Shown piece after piece: positions 53,359-60,360 of a stretch of DNA of 64,000 nt (positions within the stretch are counted from its first letter, which is position 1; each line of letters starts with the position of its first letter). A model generated the notes under the pieces. It searched no databases. It saw nothing but the letters and a program-made list of their open reading frames with translations, and was not told where the DNA came from. Origin of the DNA: Siphlonurus alternatus (taxonomy: Eukaryota > Arthropoda > Insecta > Ephemeroptera > Siphlonuridae); assembly GCA_949825025.1 (NCBI GenBank), contig OX463784.1:8253431-8317430 (forward strand), read 5' to 3'. Made by a program: the position numbers and the translations under genes.

Positions 53359-56300
53359 AAAGGTGCATTTCCATGGAGCGGGGAAAGCGAGAAAATCGCG
53401 TTTCGCAGCCAATCAGAGGTTTTGGATTTCCTCGCTTTGCGGCAGCAATTTTATCGCTAACATGACCGCCATACGAGATTGAAGCAAGTGCGCCTTTTTG
53501 GCCGCGCCAAGTCTCGCTCAACATTCGCTCCATGGAAATGCACCTTAATGGAGAGGTGAGTATAAACTGTTTATTGTGGACAAGTTATTATCCATTCCAG
53601 CATTTGACTTATTTATTAACTGAGGGAAACAGGTTGTAATCTGAATGAGTTACCATGGATGTAACCCTAACCTACTATCAGAATCAAAAAGGTGCGCCCC
53701 TTTCCTCATGGAACTTGTATGCTATTCAGAGGCAAAGCTTTTTGGTTCTGATAGTAGCTGTTGTTATTTGCCAGCTCCATATAAATATATCAAACTATGA
53801 TCGTAGAGAGCGCTAATAAGTTTTAACATGTATATCTTCTCCAGGTGAAAGTGTGATAACTGAGAACCTACCCTGGCAAATTAACAGCGGTGCTGCCATT
53901 GACCCTGAGCGGCGATGTTTGGCACTAGACTTATCTTCACGTTCCTTTGGTCTCGCCAGAGAGAAATGTTCGAAGAATCTCAGATATATTTGCGAGGTGT
54001 GTTAAAATATAAGCATTTTTCTTACGCATCAGAATTTGATCTCTGATTAGCTCAAACACTGTACTTAGTAAATAGTTCATTGGAGTATACTGACGGCATT
54101 CAGAATTCTGCTTCTCAAATCTCAGGTCATATTTGGTTATTTAAATAATTAAAATAACAAAATATAAATCAAATTTAAATATTCTGGAGACAAAATTTAG
54201 GTGTAACGTGGATTCAAAAGTCTGAAAAAAGTGATAAAACACAACTCAAGGTCTTCTATCCAAATAGGGTTGAGCGTGACGCAGTGCATTGAACGGTTTT
54301 CGTTAGATCACCGAAGTCAGGCTACGTCAAGCATCAAGCGTGGTTAGCACTTGGATGGGTGACCATTTCAAGTAAAAATTACGTTGCTCCCTCCCTGGGG
54401 TAAATTCGTCTTATTTTCCACCCCAGTGTAGTGATGCACTTGTGTGTGGTTTCCCCTACAGGCTTTGGATATCACTTTGGTCCAATGAGAAAAAGTAGAG
54501 GTATTCGTCCTGACTGAAGTTTTCCACAGTTCCCTCAGTCTCACCTCAGCGAATGCTTGGATGCTTACCTTTACCCACCTTGGATGCTTAACAGGCCGTG
54601 GCCACCATCCTTTCCCTACCCATTACCTCGCCGCGAGCTGTAAGCTCTTAGGGGTGTATCCCTTTAAAAAAAATAATAATAATATGCAATACAAAATCAT
54701 GCAGGTTATTTCTGTTTTGTTCAGAACGACAAGCCGATGGTGTCTGCTCTCATCCAAGTGAGCAATGACTCGGCCAAGGACAGTCCTCCTCTCTTCACCT
54801 TTCCCTCGGGAAAGAAGTTGCCATCTGTCAAGGCGAAAGGAAACTCGACCATCTTGCCGTCAGTTGCCACAGTTCCCCCAACTGTCAGTAGTGCAGTGAC
54901 TGTAGAGAATGCTAAAGTAACTATCTCAGACTCTCAGAAGCAAAATGCCACAGGTTTGTATCATTAAAAGTACTATAAAATATTAAAGAATTCTATTTAT
55001 TTTATTACAATAATTAAAAAATTAAATATTTTAAAATTAAGAAATTAAATATCTATTATATTTTATCGTAAGCTACATGATAAAAAAAAAAATGATATCA
55101 AAAATAAAAATAATACTTTTTGAATTTAATATTGTAAATTGTGTATTGAGTTTTATATAGGTTCGCCGTTAAAAAAAAAAAAGAAAAGAAATCTAATAAA
55201 TTATAAAATTAATTATAATTAGATAATTTAATTAAAAAGTTGACTTATTTAGACAAACACTTCCGAAAATTGGAAGTGTAGACCTGCCATATTGATATTA
55301 CAAAACTCCATATCGTAGATTTTTTTAAAGTATTATAATTTAACTATTTTTTGATGATCCTCTGTCATAATATATAATTATGTAAATCAAATGAATAATG
55401 TATGGGAAATGTATAATAGAACAATACAATGAGCAAAAACTATTTTGTCTTTTTTTTTATTATTCTGTGGAAAATACTTGTAAATATTGTGGGATCTGAG
55501 CGTATCGAACCATCTTTACTCACACAAGCTACATATTCAAATTTGTTTAGCATTGTAAAGAATTTTTCTCCAAGTCTAAATATTCACATGAAAGTAAAGT
55601 ATACAACTTGCAGGCTGCTCCATGGCCGCGTGTCCACAATACAGTTGTGTCATCGGAGTAAGTCTAATTAAAGTTATCATATTTATAATATATGTAATGC
55701 AACAGGGTGTTATTTTTACACACAATGGATAACAGACACCTTAGGAAAACGAGAATGTTATGTTAGCATCGTCACATTCTTTACAATTAAGGCATGACAA
55801 ACTTTATATTTTATAAAACAATTTGAGTGTAGATTTAATAACTAATTACCTCCTTGAATATTGGGTTTACCAATTCAGATTCAAAATTGGATAAATTTTT
55901 AAAATTTATTTGAAATAATATACAATAAAACATATATATAGTAATAAGATATATATATAATTTAAATAAATACTTTGTATTTAAAATAAATTTAAATTAC
56001 AAAAAAATTAATTATAAATCAAAACAAAATATTTTAAAAATATATTTTTTTTTATTTGAGAAAAAAAAATACAACTAAATTTTAAAATAAAGCAATTGAT
56101 TGATGAATAATATTATGTTTCAGTCCAAAATATATGGGTCGGATGGAAAACTGAATAGTAAGCCAAAACCTTAATTTTATTTGTTGAACAATTAATAAGC
56201 ATAGTTCATTTAAGGGTAAGGTAACGCCACCAATGTTAAAAAAAAATCCCTCTCACAAAAATTCTGAAAAAAATTTAAAATGTTCTCCTCTATACCCCCT

Positions 56301-58307
56301 ATCAGTACCTAAAATATCAGGTATACAAATACGATCTAGTTTTTGAGTTATAAATTTTTAAATTTGACTACTTTAACATGGAGAAATGAAACTCCCATGT
56401 TAAATTGGTCAACTTTAAAAATTCATAACTCAAAAACTAGAGCGTATTTGTATACCTGATATTTTAGCTACTGATAGGGGGTGTAGAGGAGAACATTTTA
56501 AATTTTTTTCAGAATTTTTGTGAGAGGGATTTTTTTTTAACATTGGTGGCGTTACCTTACCCTTAAATGATCGAGCAAGAATATATTTTTTCCTTAATTA
56601 AAAGAACGAATTTAGATTTCCGTGTATAATTTTTACTTTATTTTAAATCAATATCATAAAAATTAATTAAAAATATTTTTCGTTTAAAATCGAATGTTTC
56701 TTTAGTCTCAGCCAAACTCGGAGATTTGAAGAAAGTTTGCGGGAAACAATATTTCTTCAGTAAAGGAACGGTAAGGTTTAATTTGTAAGACGTCTGGGTG
56801 TCTTCAAATAACACCACATAATCTAAACTTAGCCTAAGACTGTCTTAGCGCAACAATAAAGAATACAATAAGACTGTCTTACTTTTTGGATTGTTGTAAT
56901 TTGTGTTATTTGCAGCTGCTAGTGTTGATGTACAGTGCAATAACTATATCAATATTATATGTATATTAATTAATGGGTGGACGAGATAAATACTATTACT
57001 TATAATATATAGCATGCAAAATATCTTATTTTATTTTTTTGTCATTCATGCATCAGGTTGACGAAAACATACGTTGCGCTTTTAATACTTCAAATTTCTT
57101 ATTTCCTTTAGTCAAGATAAATTTTAAGAATGAAATTTAATTGGTACGTAATTGTCTAGATGGTTTAGGATTAGATTTTGTGCAGATTTAATAAAATTAT
57201 AATTATTTTCGAAGAAATGAAATATTCCCACACCGTTCGATATTATTTAAAACAATACAAACATCCACAGCTGAGCTGGAAGGACTCTGCCTCGAACTGC
57301 TGCTTGCTGGGCTTCCGTTTGCTCAGTCTGGACTCGAGGGGCGAGATGGACTGTCTGGCAGAGGTCAACAGAGGTCAGTACCAAAGAGCTGTAACAATAC
57401 CTATACATTCGACTAACAGTAAGCTATCAACTACCAATGGAGTAAAGACCTCAAATTTTTTATTGCATGCAGAAATAACAAGAGGGTGCAAAGTTATGCT
57501 TCCCTGATTTTTTCAGATTTTTTTACAGCCCTGTAAGTATTTTTAAAAAGATATTGAAATTCATTTTTTTGACGTCACGAGGCGCTTTTCCTTGAAAAAA
57601 GGATAGGACTTACCACCGCGTGACGTCACAAAAAAGACTTTCAATGATTTCTTAAAAATACTTCCAGGGCTGTAAAAAATGTGAAAAAAATCAGGGTAGC
57701 ACAACTTTGCACCCACTATCCAGGTTGATTGGTTGGTACTTTGGGGCAATTGACACATTTTGGTCATGTATGCCCCCACCCTCTATCCATTTCTGCAATA
57801 AAAAAATTGAGGTCGATACTTCATACTTGACGCTCCTAACCGATTTTATCTAACTAGGACACTTAAATTGGCCTGCTCAAATGTCCGATATACTACCTGG
57901 ACACAAACCTTACTGTCCGCAGTTGACTATGCCATCAACAACCAATACAGGACCTCTCTAAGCGATGAAAGGTGTGAGGGATACTTTACCTGGTGCTGCA
58001 ACAATAAGATACTGTCCATGGACACTGTCCAAACTGTCCTCGTTTGTTCACAGTTGACTACGCCACCAACAACCAATACTGGACGTCTCTAAGCGATGAG
58101 GGATGTGAGGGACACTATACGTGGTGCTCAAATAACCGGACACTGTCCATGGACGTCCCGTGGAGACCCTCAGAGCCGGACAACGCGGGGGGTGGAGAGA
58201 ACTGCGTCCTGTGGGAAGTGGACATCAAGAACGGTTCTGCTTTGTCGGACGTGTCGTGTGTCACGTCCAAACTCAAGTTTATATGTGAGGACATTAGCGC
58301 CTTGTAA
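37860..58307 (+). CDS. Gene 3: secreted multi-domain C-type lectin (4 CTLDs)
   Basis: Gene-level entry. Signal-peptide-like exon 37860-38012, N-terminal Cys-rich exons, then four C-type lectin-like domains joined by Cys-rich linkers, ending at TAA 58305-58307 with AATAAA at 58373-58378. CTLD1 is 41750-43238 (its first exon not found), CTLD2 45850-48706, CTLD3 51780-53996, CTLD4 56706-58307. Every adjacent exon pair in the chain keeps frame except at the CTLD1 gap. CTLD2-4 have the [FY]W[ST]S ... C ... WC core seen in insect lectins. Only CTLD4 keeps an EPD plus WEVD pair, the calcium and sugar-binding type. Likely an extracellular or haemolymph recognition protein; the ligand is unknown. Alternative: the first exons belong to another gene. 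Confidence 0.7.
38497..38790. mobile_element. MITE with ACACGATACAAT termini next to a lectin exon
   Basis: CACGATACAATGTTG at the left and CATCGTGTAATACCGGC at the right. The inner part repeats GAAATTTTCTTGCAAGG and GGAAAAATTGTATAC in both orientations. It ends about 20 bp before the exon at 38814 and so supplies its intron 3' end. Confidence 0.65.
38814..38874 (+). CDS. Lectin gene N-terminal exon
   Basis: After tandem acceptors (GGCAG/CAG/CAG) it reads QQIQETWSINAVQRNRLASA in phase 0 and ends at GCA G/GTAAAC, phase 1. GC-rich against its flanks. An ATG at 38802 in the same frame would allow it to be a first exon instead. Confidence 0.5.
39413..39531 (+). CDS. Lectin gene Cys-rich N-terminal exon
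   Basis: Acceptor TTTTCAG, 119 nt, phase 1 to 0, donor AAG/GTACAC. Reads WLSHVQEEYEYTCVDTC, then VPFLFEHIFDPPCDAK. The CVDTC resembles the CVDTNSC of the exon at 49300. Clearly coding by composition. Confidence 0.65.
39968..40363. mobile_element. TTAA-flanked palindromic MITE (GGGTAAGATAACACG family)
   Basis: Well preserved: TTAA at 39968-39971 and 40360-40363, arms AAGGGTAAGATAACACGAAC. It ends 12 bp before the 34-nt exon at 40376. Confidence 0.8.
40376..40409 (+). CDS. Lectin gene candidate 34-nt exon before CTLD1
   Basis: TTTACAG/AATC...AAAG/GTTTGT, reading NQKISPVCKSK, phase 0 to 1. Length and phase equal the 34-nt exons at 51456 and 56124, which precede CTLD3 and CTLD4. Confidence 0.5.
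41160..41520 (-). mobile_element. 5S-SINE, subfamily 2, minus strand
   Basis: The complement of 15815-16140 plus a partial 5S head (GGTCACCCATCCAACTACTAACCA at the right, complement of the 5S control region). The 5' end of the head is missing. The 109-residue ORF over it is not a gene. Confidence 0.8.
41525..41697. mobile_element. Half of a TTAA-type palindromic MITE
   Basis: Only the right part of the AAGGTAGAGATAA family remains, ending TTATCTCTACCTTAA. The SINE lies against its broken side. Confidence 0.55.
41750..41858 (+). CDS. Lectin gene CTLD1, helix exon
   Basis: Acceptor TTAG, 109 nt, phase 0 to 1. Reads LGWFAAEKFCRSRGLLLGS, the W..A...C....L.L block that opens the CTLD fold. It corresponds to the 103-nt exons of CTLD2-4. 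Confidence 0.8.
41939..42074 (+). CDS. Lectin gene CTLD1, central exon
   Basis: 136 nt, phase 1 to 2, donor CA/GTAAGT. Reads DSVWLAANAQKDGKVYWTENG ... NMCIYIS, the W(L)A...W...G...C strand region. The calcium-binding EPN/QPD and WND motifs are absent. Confidence 0.8.
42401..42718. mobile_element. Palindromic MITE (CCTCAATTTTTTTTATTGC family)
   Basis: Inverted arms with ATTATTGAAAGT and a core holding two GTGACGTCAC sites. Sister copies: 44748-45071 and 57437-57825; variant at 43569-44000. Confidence 0.75.
43136..43238 (+). CDS. Lectin gene CTLD1 end and linker
   Basis: Acceptor TTTCCCAG, 103 nt, phase 2 to 0. LREENCTHQKMFFCEL closes the domain (C...FFCE), then a linker with CLIDKC. Donor AAA/GTAATA. 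Confidence 0.8.
43569..44000. mobile_element. Palindromic MITE with tandemly duplicated left arm
   Basis: AATGGACAACATACATG occurs at 43570 and again at 43680, about 110 bp apart. The right arm is single. Core GC-rich, no CRE site. Confidence 0.7.
44092..44163 (+). CDS. Lectin gene linker exon 1 (CVTSLCPNYNC)
   Basis: 72 nt, phase 0 to 0, CTCAG/GAC ... GAG/GTAACG. Contains C-x4-C-P-x3-C, shared with the linkers at 50589 and 55614. Confidence 0.75.
44666..44696 (+). CDS. Lectin gene 31-nt exon before CTLD2
   Basis: TTTCAG/ACTAG ... TACA/GTAAGA, phase 0 to 1, reading TSTMNVSRKY. Counterpart of the 34-nt exons. Confidence 0.65.
44748..45071. mobile_element. Palindromic MITE (CCTCAATTTTTTTTATTGC family)
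   Basis: ATGGAGTACTGTCCTCAA at the left faces TTGAGGTCAATACTCCAT at the right. The core carries two GTGACGTCAC. Confidence 0.75.
45291..45766. mobile_element. Palindromic MITE (AGGAGGTCGAAAAATA family)
   Basis: ACAATGGGCTTACGGGGTGT at the left, its complement at the right. Arms include GGAGGTCGAAAAATATCCC and ATGACGTCA. Related to 49877-50334. Confidence 0.75.
45850..45914 (+). CDS. Lectin gene CTLD2, first exon
   Basis: 65 nt, phase 1 to 0. Reads GVPFTYKKTICGKEYYVSNYQ without the split first codon; CGKEYYVS is the typical first CTLD strand. Same length and phases as 51780 and 56706. Confidence 0.8.
46335..46437 (+). CDS. Lectin gene CTLD2, helix exon
   Basis: 103 nt, phase 0 to 1. ETAYGAAQACCLQGMRLMAL; the CC pair recurs in CTLD3 and CTLD4. 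Donor AGAG/GTGAGA. Confidence 0.85.
46734..47085. mobile_element. Palindromic MITE (GGCCTTAAAGGCATACAGG termini)
   Basis: Arms of about 150 bp around a core with several TGACGTCA sites. AAATTAGACAG and its complement mark the inner arms. Confidence 0.7.
47351..47550. mobile_element. Palindromic MITE (CCTCGTCCGCAATAATG termini)
   Basis: 200 bp, starting CCTCGTCCGCAATAATG and ending CATTATTGCGGACGAGG-like. Arms include GAGCTGTCTGCT. Confidence 0.7.
48480..48706 (+). CDS. Lectin gene CTLD2, C-terminal exon
   Basis: 227 nt, phase 1 to 0. Reads FWSSGYQLECGVFDWCSTG, then VVWARDEPS and finally ENCVVRNRFVCE. No intron where CTLD3 has one. The EPN/WND sugar-binding pair is not intact. Confidence 0.85.
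49021..49197. mobile_element. 177-bp palindromic MITE, Tc1/mariner type (copy 2)
   Basis: Same length and nearly same sequence as 3022-3198, TA at both ends. Confidence 0.8.
49300..49377 (+). CDS. Lectin gene linker exon 2a
   Basis: 78 nt, phase 0 to 0, CTCAG/GAC ... GAG/GTGACC. Reads DKRMIVKDKIPACVDTNSC. Confidence 0.75.
49877..50334. mobile_element. Palindromic MITE (AGCAATGGACAATTTGCAT termini)
   Basis: Almost perfect long hairpin. GGAGGTCGAAAAATACACC arms, CACGTGACCTGGAGCC and GTGACGTCA near the core. Two mirrored 78-97 residue ORFs on opposite strands are a by-product of the palindrome. Confidence 0.8.
50589..50648 (+). CDS. Lectin gene linker exon 2b (CGGPTCPNSTC)
   Basis: 60 nt, phase 0 to 0. 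GVEDPTCGGPTCPNSTCTES; C-x4-C-P-x3-C as in the linkers at 44092 and 55614. Donor TCT/GTAAGT. Confidence 0.75.
50759..50919. mobile_element. Small palindromic MITE (GTCCCAATA termini)
   Basis: GTCCCAATAG...CTCGTCTAC and its complement, 160 bp, with TTTAGGG blocks inside. Confidence 0.6.
51209..51336. mobile_element. Small palindromic MITE (AGCAGTTAGCCA arms)
   Basis: AAGCAGTTAGCCATTGCAGG faces AACCTGGCTAACTGCTTCG. Similar in plan to 52753-52926. Confidence 0.6.
51456..51489 (+). CDS. Lectin gene 34-nt exon before CTLD3
   Basis: TTATAG/GAAA ... ATAG/GTAAGT, phase 0 to 1, reads EIKMNSDMRKI. Exactly 34 nt as at 56124 and 40376. Confidence 0.65.
51780..51844 (+). CDS. Lectin gene CTLD3, first exon
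   Basis: 65 nt, phase 1 to 0; PGVQGKITGACGRFYEFSRT. CGRFYEFS is the first CTLD strand. Donor GCG/GTAAGT. Confidence 0.8.
52234..52336 (+). CDS. Lectin gene CTLD3, helix exon
   Basis: 103 nt, phase 0 to 1; RSFKEAIKGCCIDNMTLVNL with the CC pair. Follows a long T-run polypyrimidine tract. Confidence 0.85.
52583..52710. mobile_element. Fragment of the GCGCGGATCCAG MITE
   Basis: Left end GCGCGGATCCAG, then GGCTGTCTCCATAAGGCC and a G-rich stretch; a partial copy of 62063-62237. Confidence 0.6.
52753..52926. mobile_element. Palindromic MITE (GGAGCATTCACAAAGCAC termini)
   Basis: 174 bp. Arms GCATTCACAAAGCACTTTAA and inner GTTTAGTACAGGGATAAAACTT. Ends some 40 bp before a CTLD3 exon. Confidence 0.7.
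52969..53052 (+). CDS. Lectin gene CTLD3, central exon (GC donor)
   Basis: 84 nt, phase 1 to 1; VFWTSAVDLGCETKFGWCG. The donor is ACAG/GCAAGT, so this intron is GC-AG. Reading through it gives a short aberrant tail. Confidence 0.8.
53275..53355. repeat. (GA)n microsatellite
   Basis: About 40 GA units; flanked on the right by a MITE. The LSLSLS and ERERER ORFs are artefacts. Confidence 0.95.
53357..53548. mobile_element. Palindromic MITE (AAGGTGCATTTCCATGGA termini)
   Basis: 192 bp with GC-rich interior; AAGGTGCATTTCCATGGAGCG faces its complement at the right, TAA at the ends. Confidence 0.7.
53845..53996 (+). CDS. Lectin gene CTLD3, C-terminal exon
   Basis: 152 nt, phase 1 to 0; ... RRCLALDLSSRSFGLAREKC, then LRYICE. 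No EPN/WND motif. Donor GAG/GTGTGT. Confidence 0.8.
54266..54676 (+). mobile_element. SINE with 5S rRNA-derived head
   Basis: Same subfamily as 36288-36690, complete to AGCTCTTAGGGGTGTATCC and an A-rich tail. Carries the 15-bp micro-insertion at 54568-54582. Confidence 0.85.
54568..54582. mobile_element. 15-bp micro-insertion with 8-bp target duplication
   Basis: CCTTTACCCACCTTG between two GATGCTTA copies (54560-54567 and 54583-54590). The same end sequence as the 27-bp insertion at 31794. Confidence 0.65.
54725..54953 (+). CDS. Lectin gene linker exon 3a (Ser/Thr/Pro-rich)
   Basis: 229 nt, phase 0 to 1. No Cys; rich in Ser, Thr, Val and Pro with N-x-S/T sites (SNDS, GNST), like a glycosylated stalk. 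Donor ACAG/GTTTGT. Confidence 0.75.
55614..55657 (+). CDS. Lectin gene linker exon 3b (CSMAACPQYSC)
   Basis: 44 nt, phase 1 to 0. C-x4-C-P-x3-C again. Donor GGA/GTAAGT. Confidence 0.7.
56124..56157 (+). CDS. Lectin gene 34-nt exon before CTLD4
   Basis: TTTCAG/TCC ... AATA/GTAAGC, phase 0 to 1, SKIYGSDGKLN. Confidence 0.7.
56210..56566. mobile_element. TTAA-flanked palindromic MITE (GGGTAAGGTAACGCC family)
   Basis: Best copy: TTAA at both ends, AAGGGTAAGGTAACGCCAC arms. Supplies the empty site for the nested palindrome at 28974-29384. Confidence 0.8.
56706..56770 (+). CDS. Lectin gene CTLD4, first exon
   Basis: 65 nt, phase 1 to 0; SAKLGDLKKVCGKQYFFSKG. Donor ACG/GTAAGG. Confidence 0.8.
57271..57373 (+). 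CDS. Lectin gene CTLD4, helix exon
   Basis: 103 nt, phase 0 to 1; LSWKDSASNCCLLGFRLLSL. Acceptor CCACAG, donor AGAG/GTCAGT. Confidence 0.85.
57437..57825. mobile_element. Palindromic MITE with an inserted 58-bp segment
   Basis: CCTCAATTTTTTTTATTGC family with two GACGTCAC sites. Its right arm is interrupted at about 57719-57776 by a segment that resembles 16292-16350. Confidence 0.7.
57923..58021 (+). pseudogene. Partial duplicate of the CTLD4 terminal exon
   Basis: After an acceptor CCGCAG it repeats the first third of the final exon, 131 bp upstream of it: VDYAINNQYRTSLSDERC, then WC. The W of QYWTS is R here, and the conserved rest of the domain is missing. Including it would not give a full CTLD; it is a relic or an unproven alternative exon. 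Confidence 0.65.
58054..58307 (+). CDS. Lectin gene CTLD4, terminal exon
   Basis: Acceptor TTCACAG, phase 1, to TAA. YWTSLSDEGCEGHYTWCSNN, then VPWRPSEPDNAGGGENC and LWEVD, ending SCVTSKLKFICE. EPD with WEVD is the calcium/sugar site type; EPN binding is usually mannose-like and QPD galactose-like, EPD is less predictable. Confidence 0.88.
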
Positions 58308-59506
58308 ATACTTCTTGGAGGAATGTTTATCAGCTTAAACTAAATTTAAATTATTAATCACTAAAATTTTGAAATAAATAGTATTTAATGATTTTATTGT
58401 AATTTTATTTAAGTTGTAGAATTAGTATAATTTAATTTCTTAATTATTTTATCAAACACATCGGTGGTGTTGCATAATTAAATTGCTTTGTTTTAGCATC
58501 TAATAAATGATACTTATCTGACTCATTCGCCTTATTTGAAACATTCCTAGAGGATATTATAATAAAAAAATTAATTATATGAATTTATTTATGATTAATC
58601 TGTTACTTCGGAGTCAAAATATTTCGAATTTTAAATATTCGAGAATGTTGTAAAAACTTAATCGCTTATGGTTTGAGAGAATTCAAGGGCGTTATTTTCT
58701 CACAACAGCTTTATTTCCGGTTTCCATCCATGTAAATATAAGACCAATAATATGTTTATCATCTACCTTATTGTTAGTTTTCACAAAACTGATGACAGAT
58801 TCTATTCAAAACTTAATGCTGTATATTGATGTCATGTTCAAATTCCCTAGCTTTCAAGTCTTCAAGGAAACTATTTTTGAGATATTCAATCGAGTCATTA
58901 AGCTGCTTTGATTAAAGAAACTCAAGAAATATTTCTACCATCAACTAGTAAGGGCAGTTGATCTTGTTAGTTCAAAATAGCGCGTATCCATATATTTTTT
59001 TACAATTTTTTTTTCTACCCTTTCAGTAAGAGATAACGGTTTTCAATTGGATATTAGCCAACGATTATAATGTATCTAAATTACAAGATATGATCGTTTA
59101 CTTTTTTCTGTTAGTTACTTATTAAAATCATTACAAATGTATAAATCATAAAAGTAAAATTAATAAGAGTTATTAAATATATAAATTGTTTTTTATGAGT
59201 TCATATAGCAATGTGATGTAATAAGAGTACTGTAGTATCATTGATTTCATAAATTTAAAAACAATACCATTACTATTATATAATGATTTCAAATTCTTTT
59301 TCAACTACATTTAAAAATAAAAAAATGTAAATAAAAAATATTATTTAATATCTGTTTTGTTTTAAATAGTATTTACTATTAGAATAAATAATTAAATAAT
59401 TTATTTTTAGAAAAAATTATTTTTAAAAACGGATTTATAGATTGTACGACGCGTTTATTTAATTAAACCTCTAAACAAAGACTACCCATTTTTAACTGCT
59501 ATATTC
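58308..59506. other. 3' UTR of the lectin gene and AT-rich intergenic DNA
   Basis: AATAAA at 58373-58378. About 58580-58880 is the minus-strand copy of the dispersed repeat at 26150-26495. No gene seen up to 59506. Confidence 0.5.
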
Positions 59507-59670
59507 ATACTTACCTGGCGCTGGGGTGACCGTGATCAATGAGGCGGTACTCCCAGAGGGAGGCTTGGTCATTGCACTTTGATCTTGCTGAACTTTGCGA
59601 TCACTTCAAATGAAGTGAATTCGGGCGTGTAATTTCTGGTAGTGGGAGTTGCGTACGCGCGACTCCCTCC
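59507..59670 (+). ncRNA. U1 snRNA-like gene or pseudogene
   Basis: Begins ATACTTACCTGGCG, the U1 5' end that pairs with 5' splice sites. Then GGCTTGGTCATTGCAC (stem-loop II with the U1A-binding ATTGCAC), a perfect 7-bp stem-loop III (TCACTTC/GAAGTGA), the Sm site AATTTCTGG, and an intact stem-loop IV (GGGAGTTGCGTACG). Length near 164 nt, as expected. The loop I sequence is ATCAATGA where U1 has ATCACGAA (the U1-70K contact), and helix H pairing is weakened. I could not identify a PSE upstream. It may be a variant or a decayed copy. Confidence 0.8.
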
Positions 59671-59754
59671 ACACATAAACAAAGCAAAGAAGCAATAAAT
59701 AGGAATGACGGGTCAATGTAACGGAAGATAACATTGATAACAGGTCCTTTTCAC

Positions 59755-59951
59755 TTTTTGGTTCCATTTCTCCATGCTAAAGAATCCAACTTTAAAAACT
59801 CATTACTCGAAAACTAGATCTGAATTGTATAAGGTCTGATAGTAGTTAATAGCTACTCATAGGGGATGTGAAAGAGAACATTTTAAGATGATGTTTTCTA
59901 ATTTTCACGTGTGGAAATAATTTTAATATTGGGGGTGTTATTTTACCCTTA
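59755..59951. mobile_element. Half of a TTAA-type palindromic MITE
   Basis: Right half of the GGGTAAGGTAAC group, diverged, ending TTACCCTTAA. Confidence 0.5.
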
Positions 59952-59990
59952 AATGTGCAATGACCAATAATTTTCTATTCTTTATATAAT

Positions 59991-60160
59991 TCCCTCAGCC
60001 GCAGGCAAATGCCGGGATGGATTTGCAAGGCCGTGGCCGCCCCCGTTCCGGAAGAGCCCGCGAAACGCTCAAGTTAGGGTTTCGGAAGGTTCGGGGTTTC
60101 AAAGTAGTATGTAATTAGTAAATAGAAGTACCCAATAGGGTTTGATTAAAAATTAAAATA
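59991..60160 (+). mobile_element. 5S-SINE subfamily 2, 3' part
   Basis: TCCCTCAGCCGCAGGCAAATG to GGTTTCAAAGTAGTATG, almost identical to 15950-16110. Confidence 0.75.
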
Positions 60161-60360
60161 TAATTAATATATATTAAAATGTTATTTTTATAAAAAAATT
60201 AATGCAAATGATTCACTGCAACAGTGCTTTAAAAAAAATATTGTAAGTTCTGCAAGCAAGAACGTGATTAATTTGCCTGACATTGCCTGTTATCAATGTT
60301 ATAACTTCCGTTACATTGACCCGTCATTCCTATTTATTGCTTCTTTGCTTTGTTTATGTG

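Noticed and set aside
53210..53533. LSLSLS and ERERER open frames
   Set aside because: GA microsatellite running into a MITE.
57178..57507. 109-residue open frame as a single exon
   Set aside because: Only 57271-57373 is coding by splice sites and CTLD match; the rest is intron and MITE.
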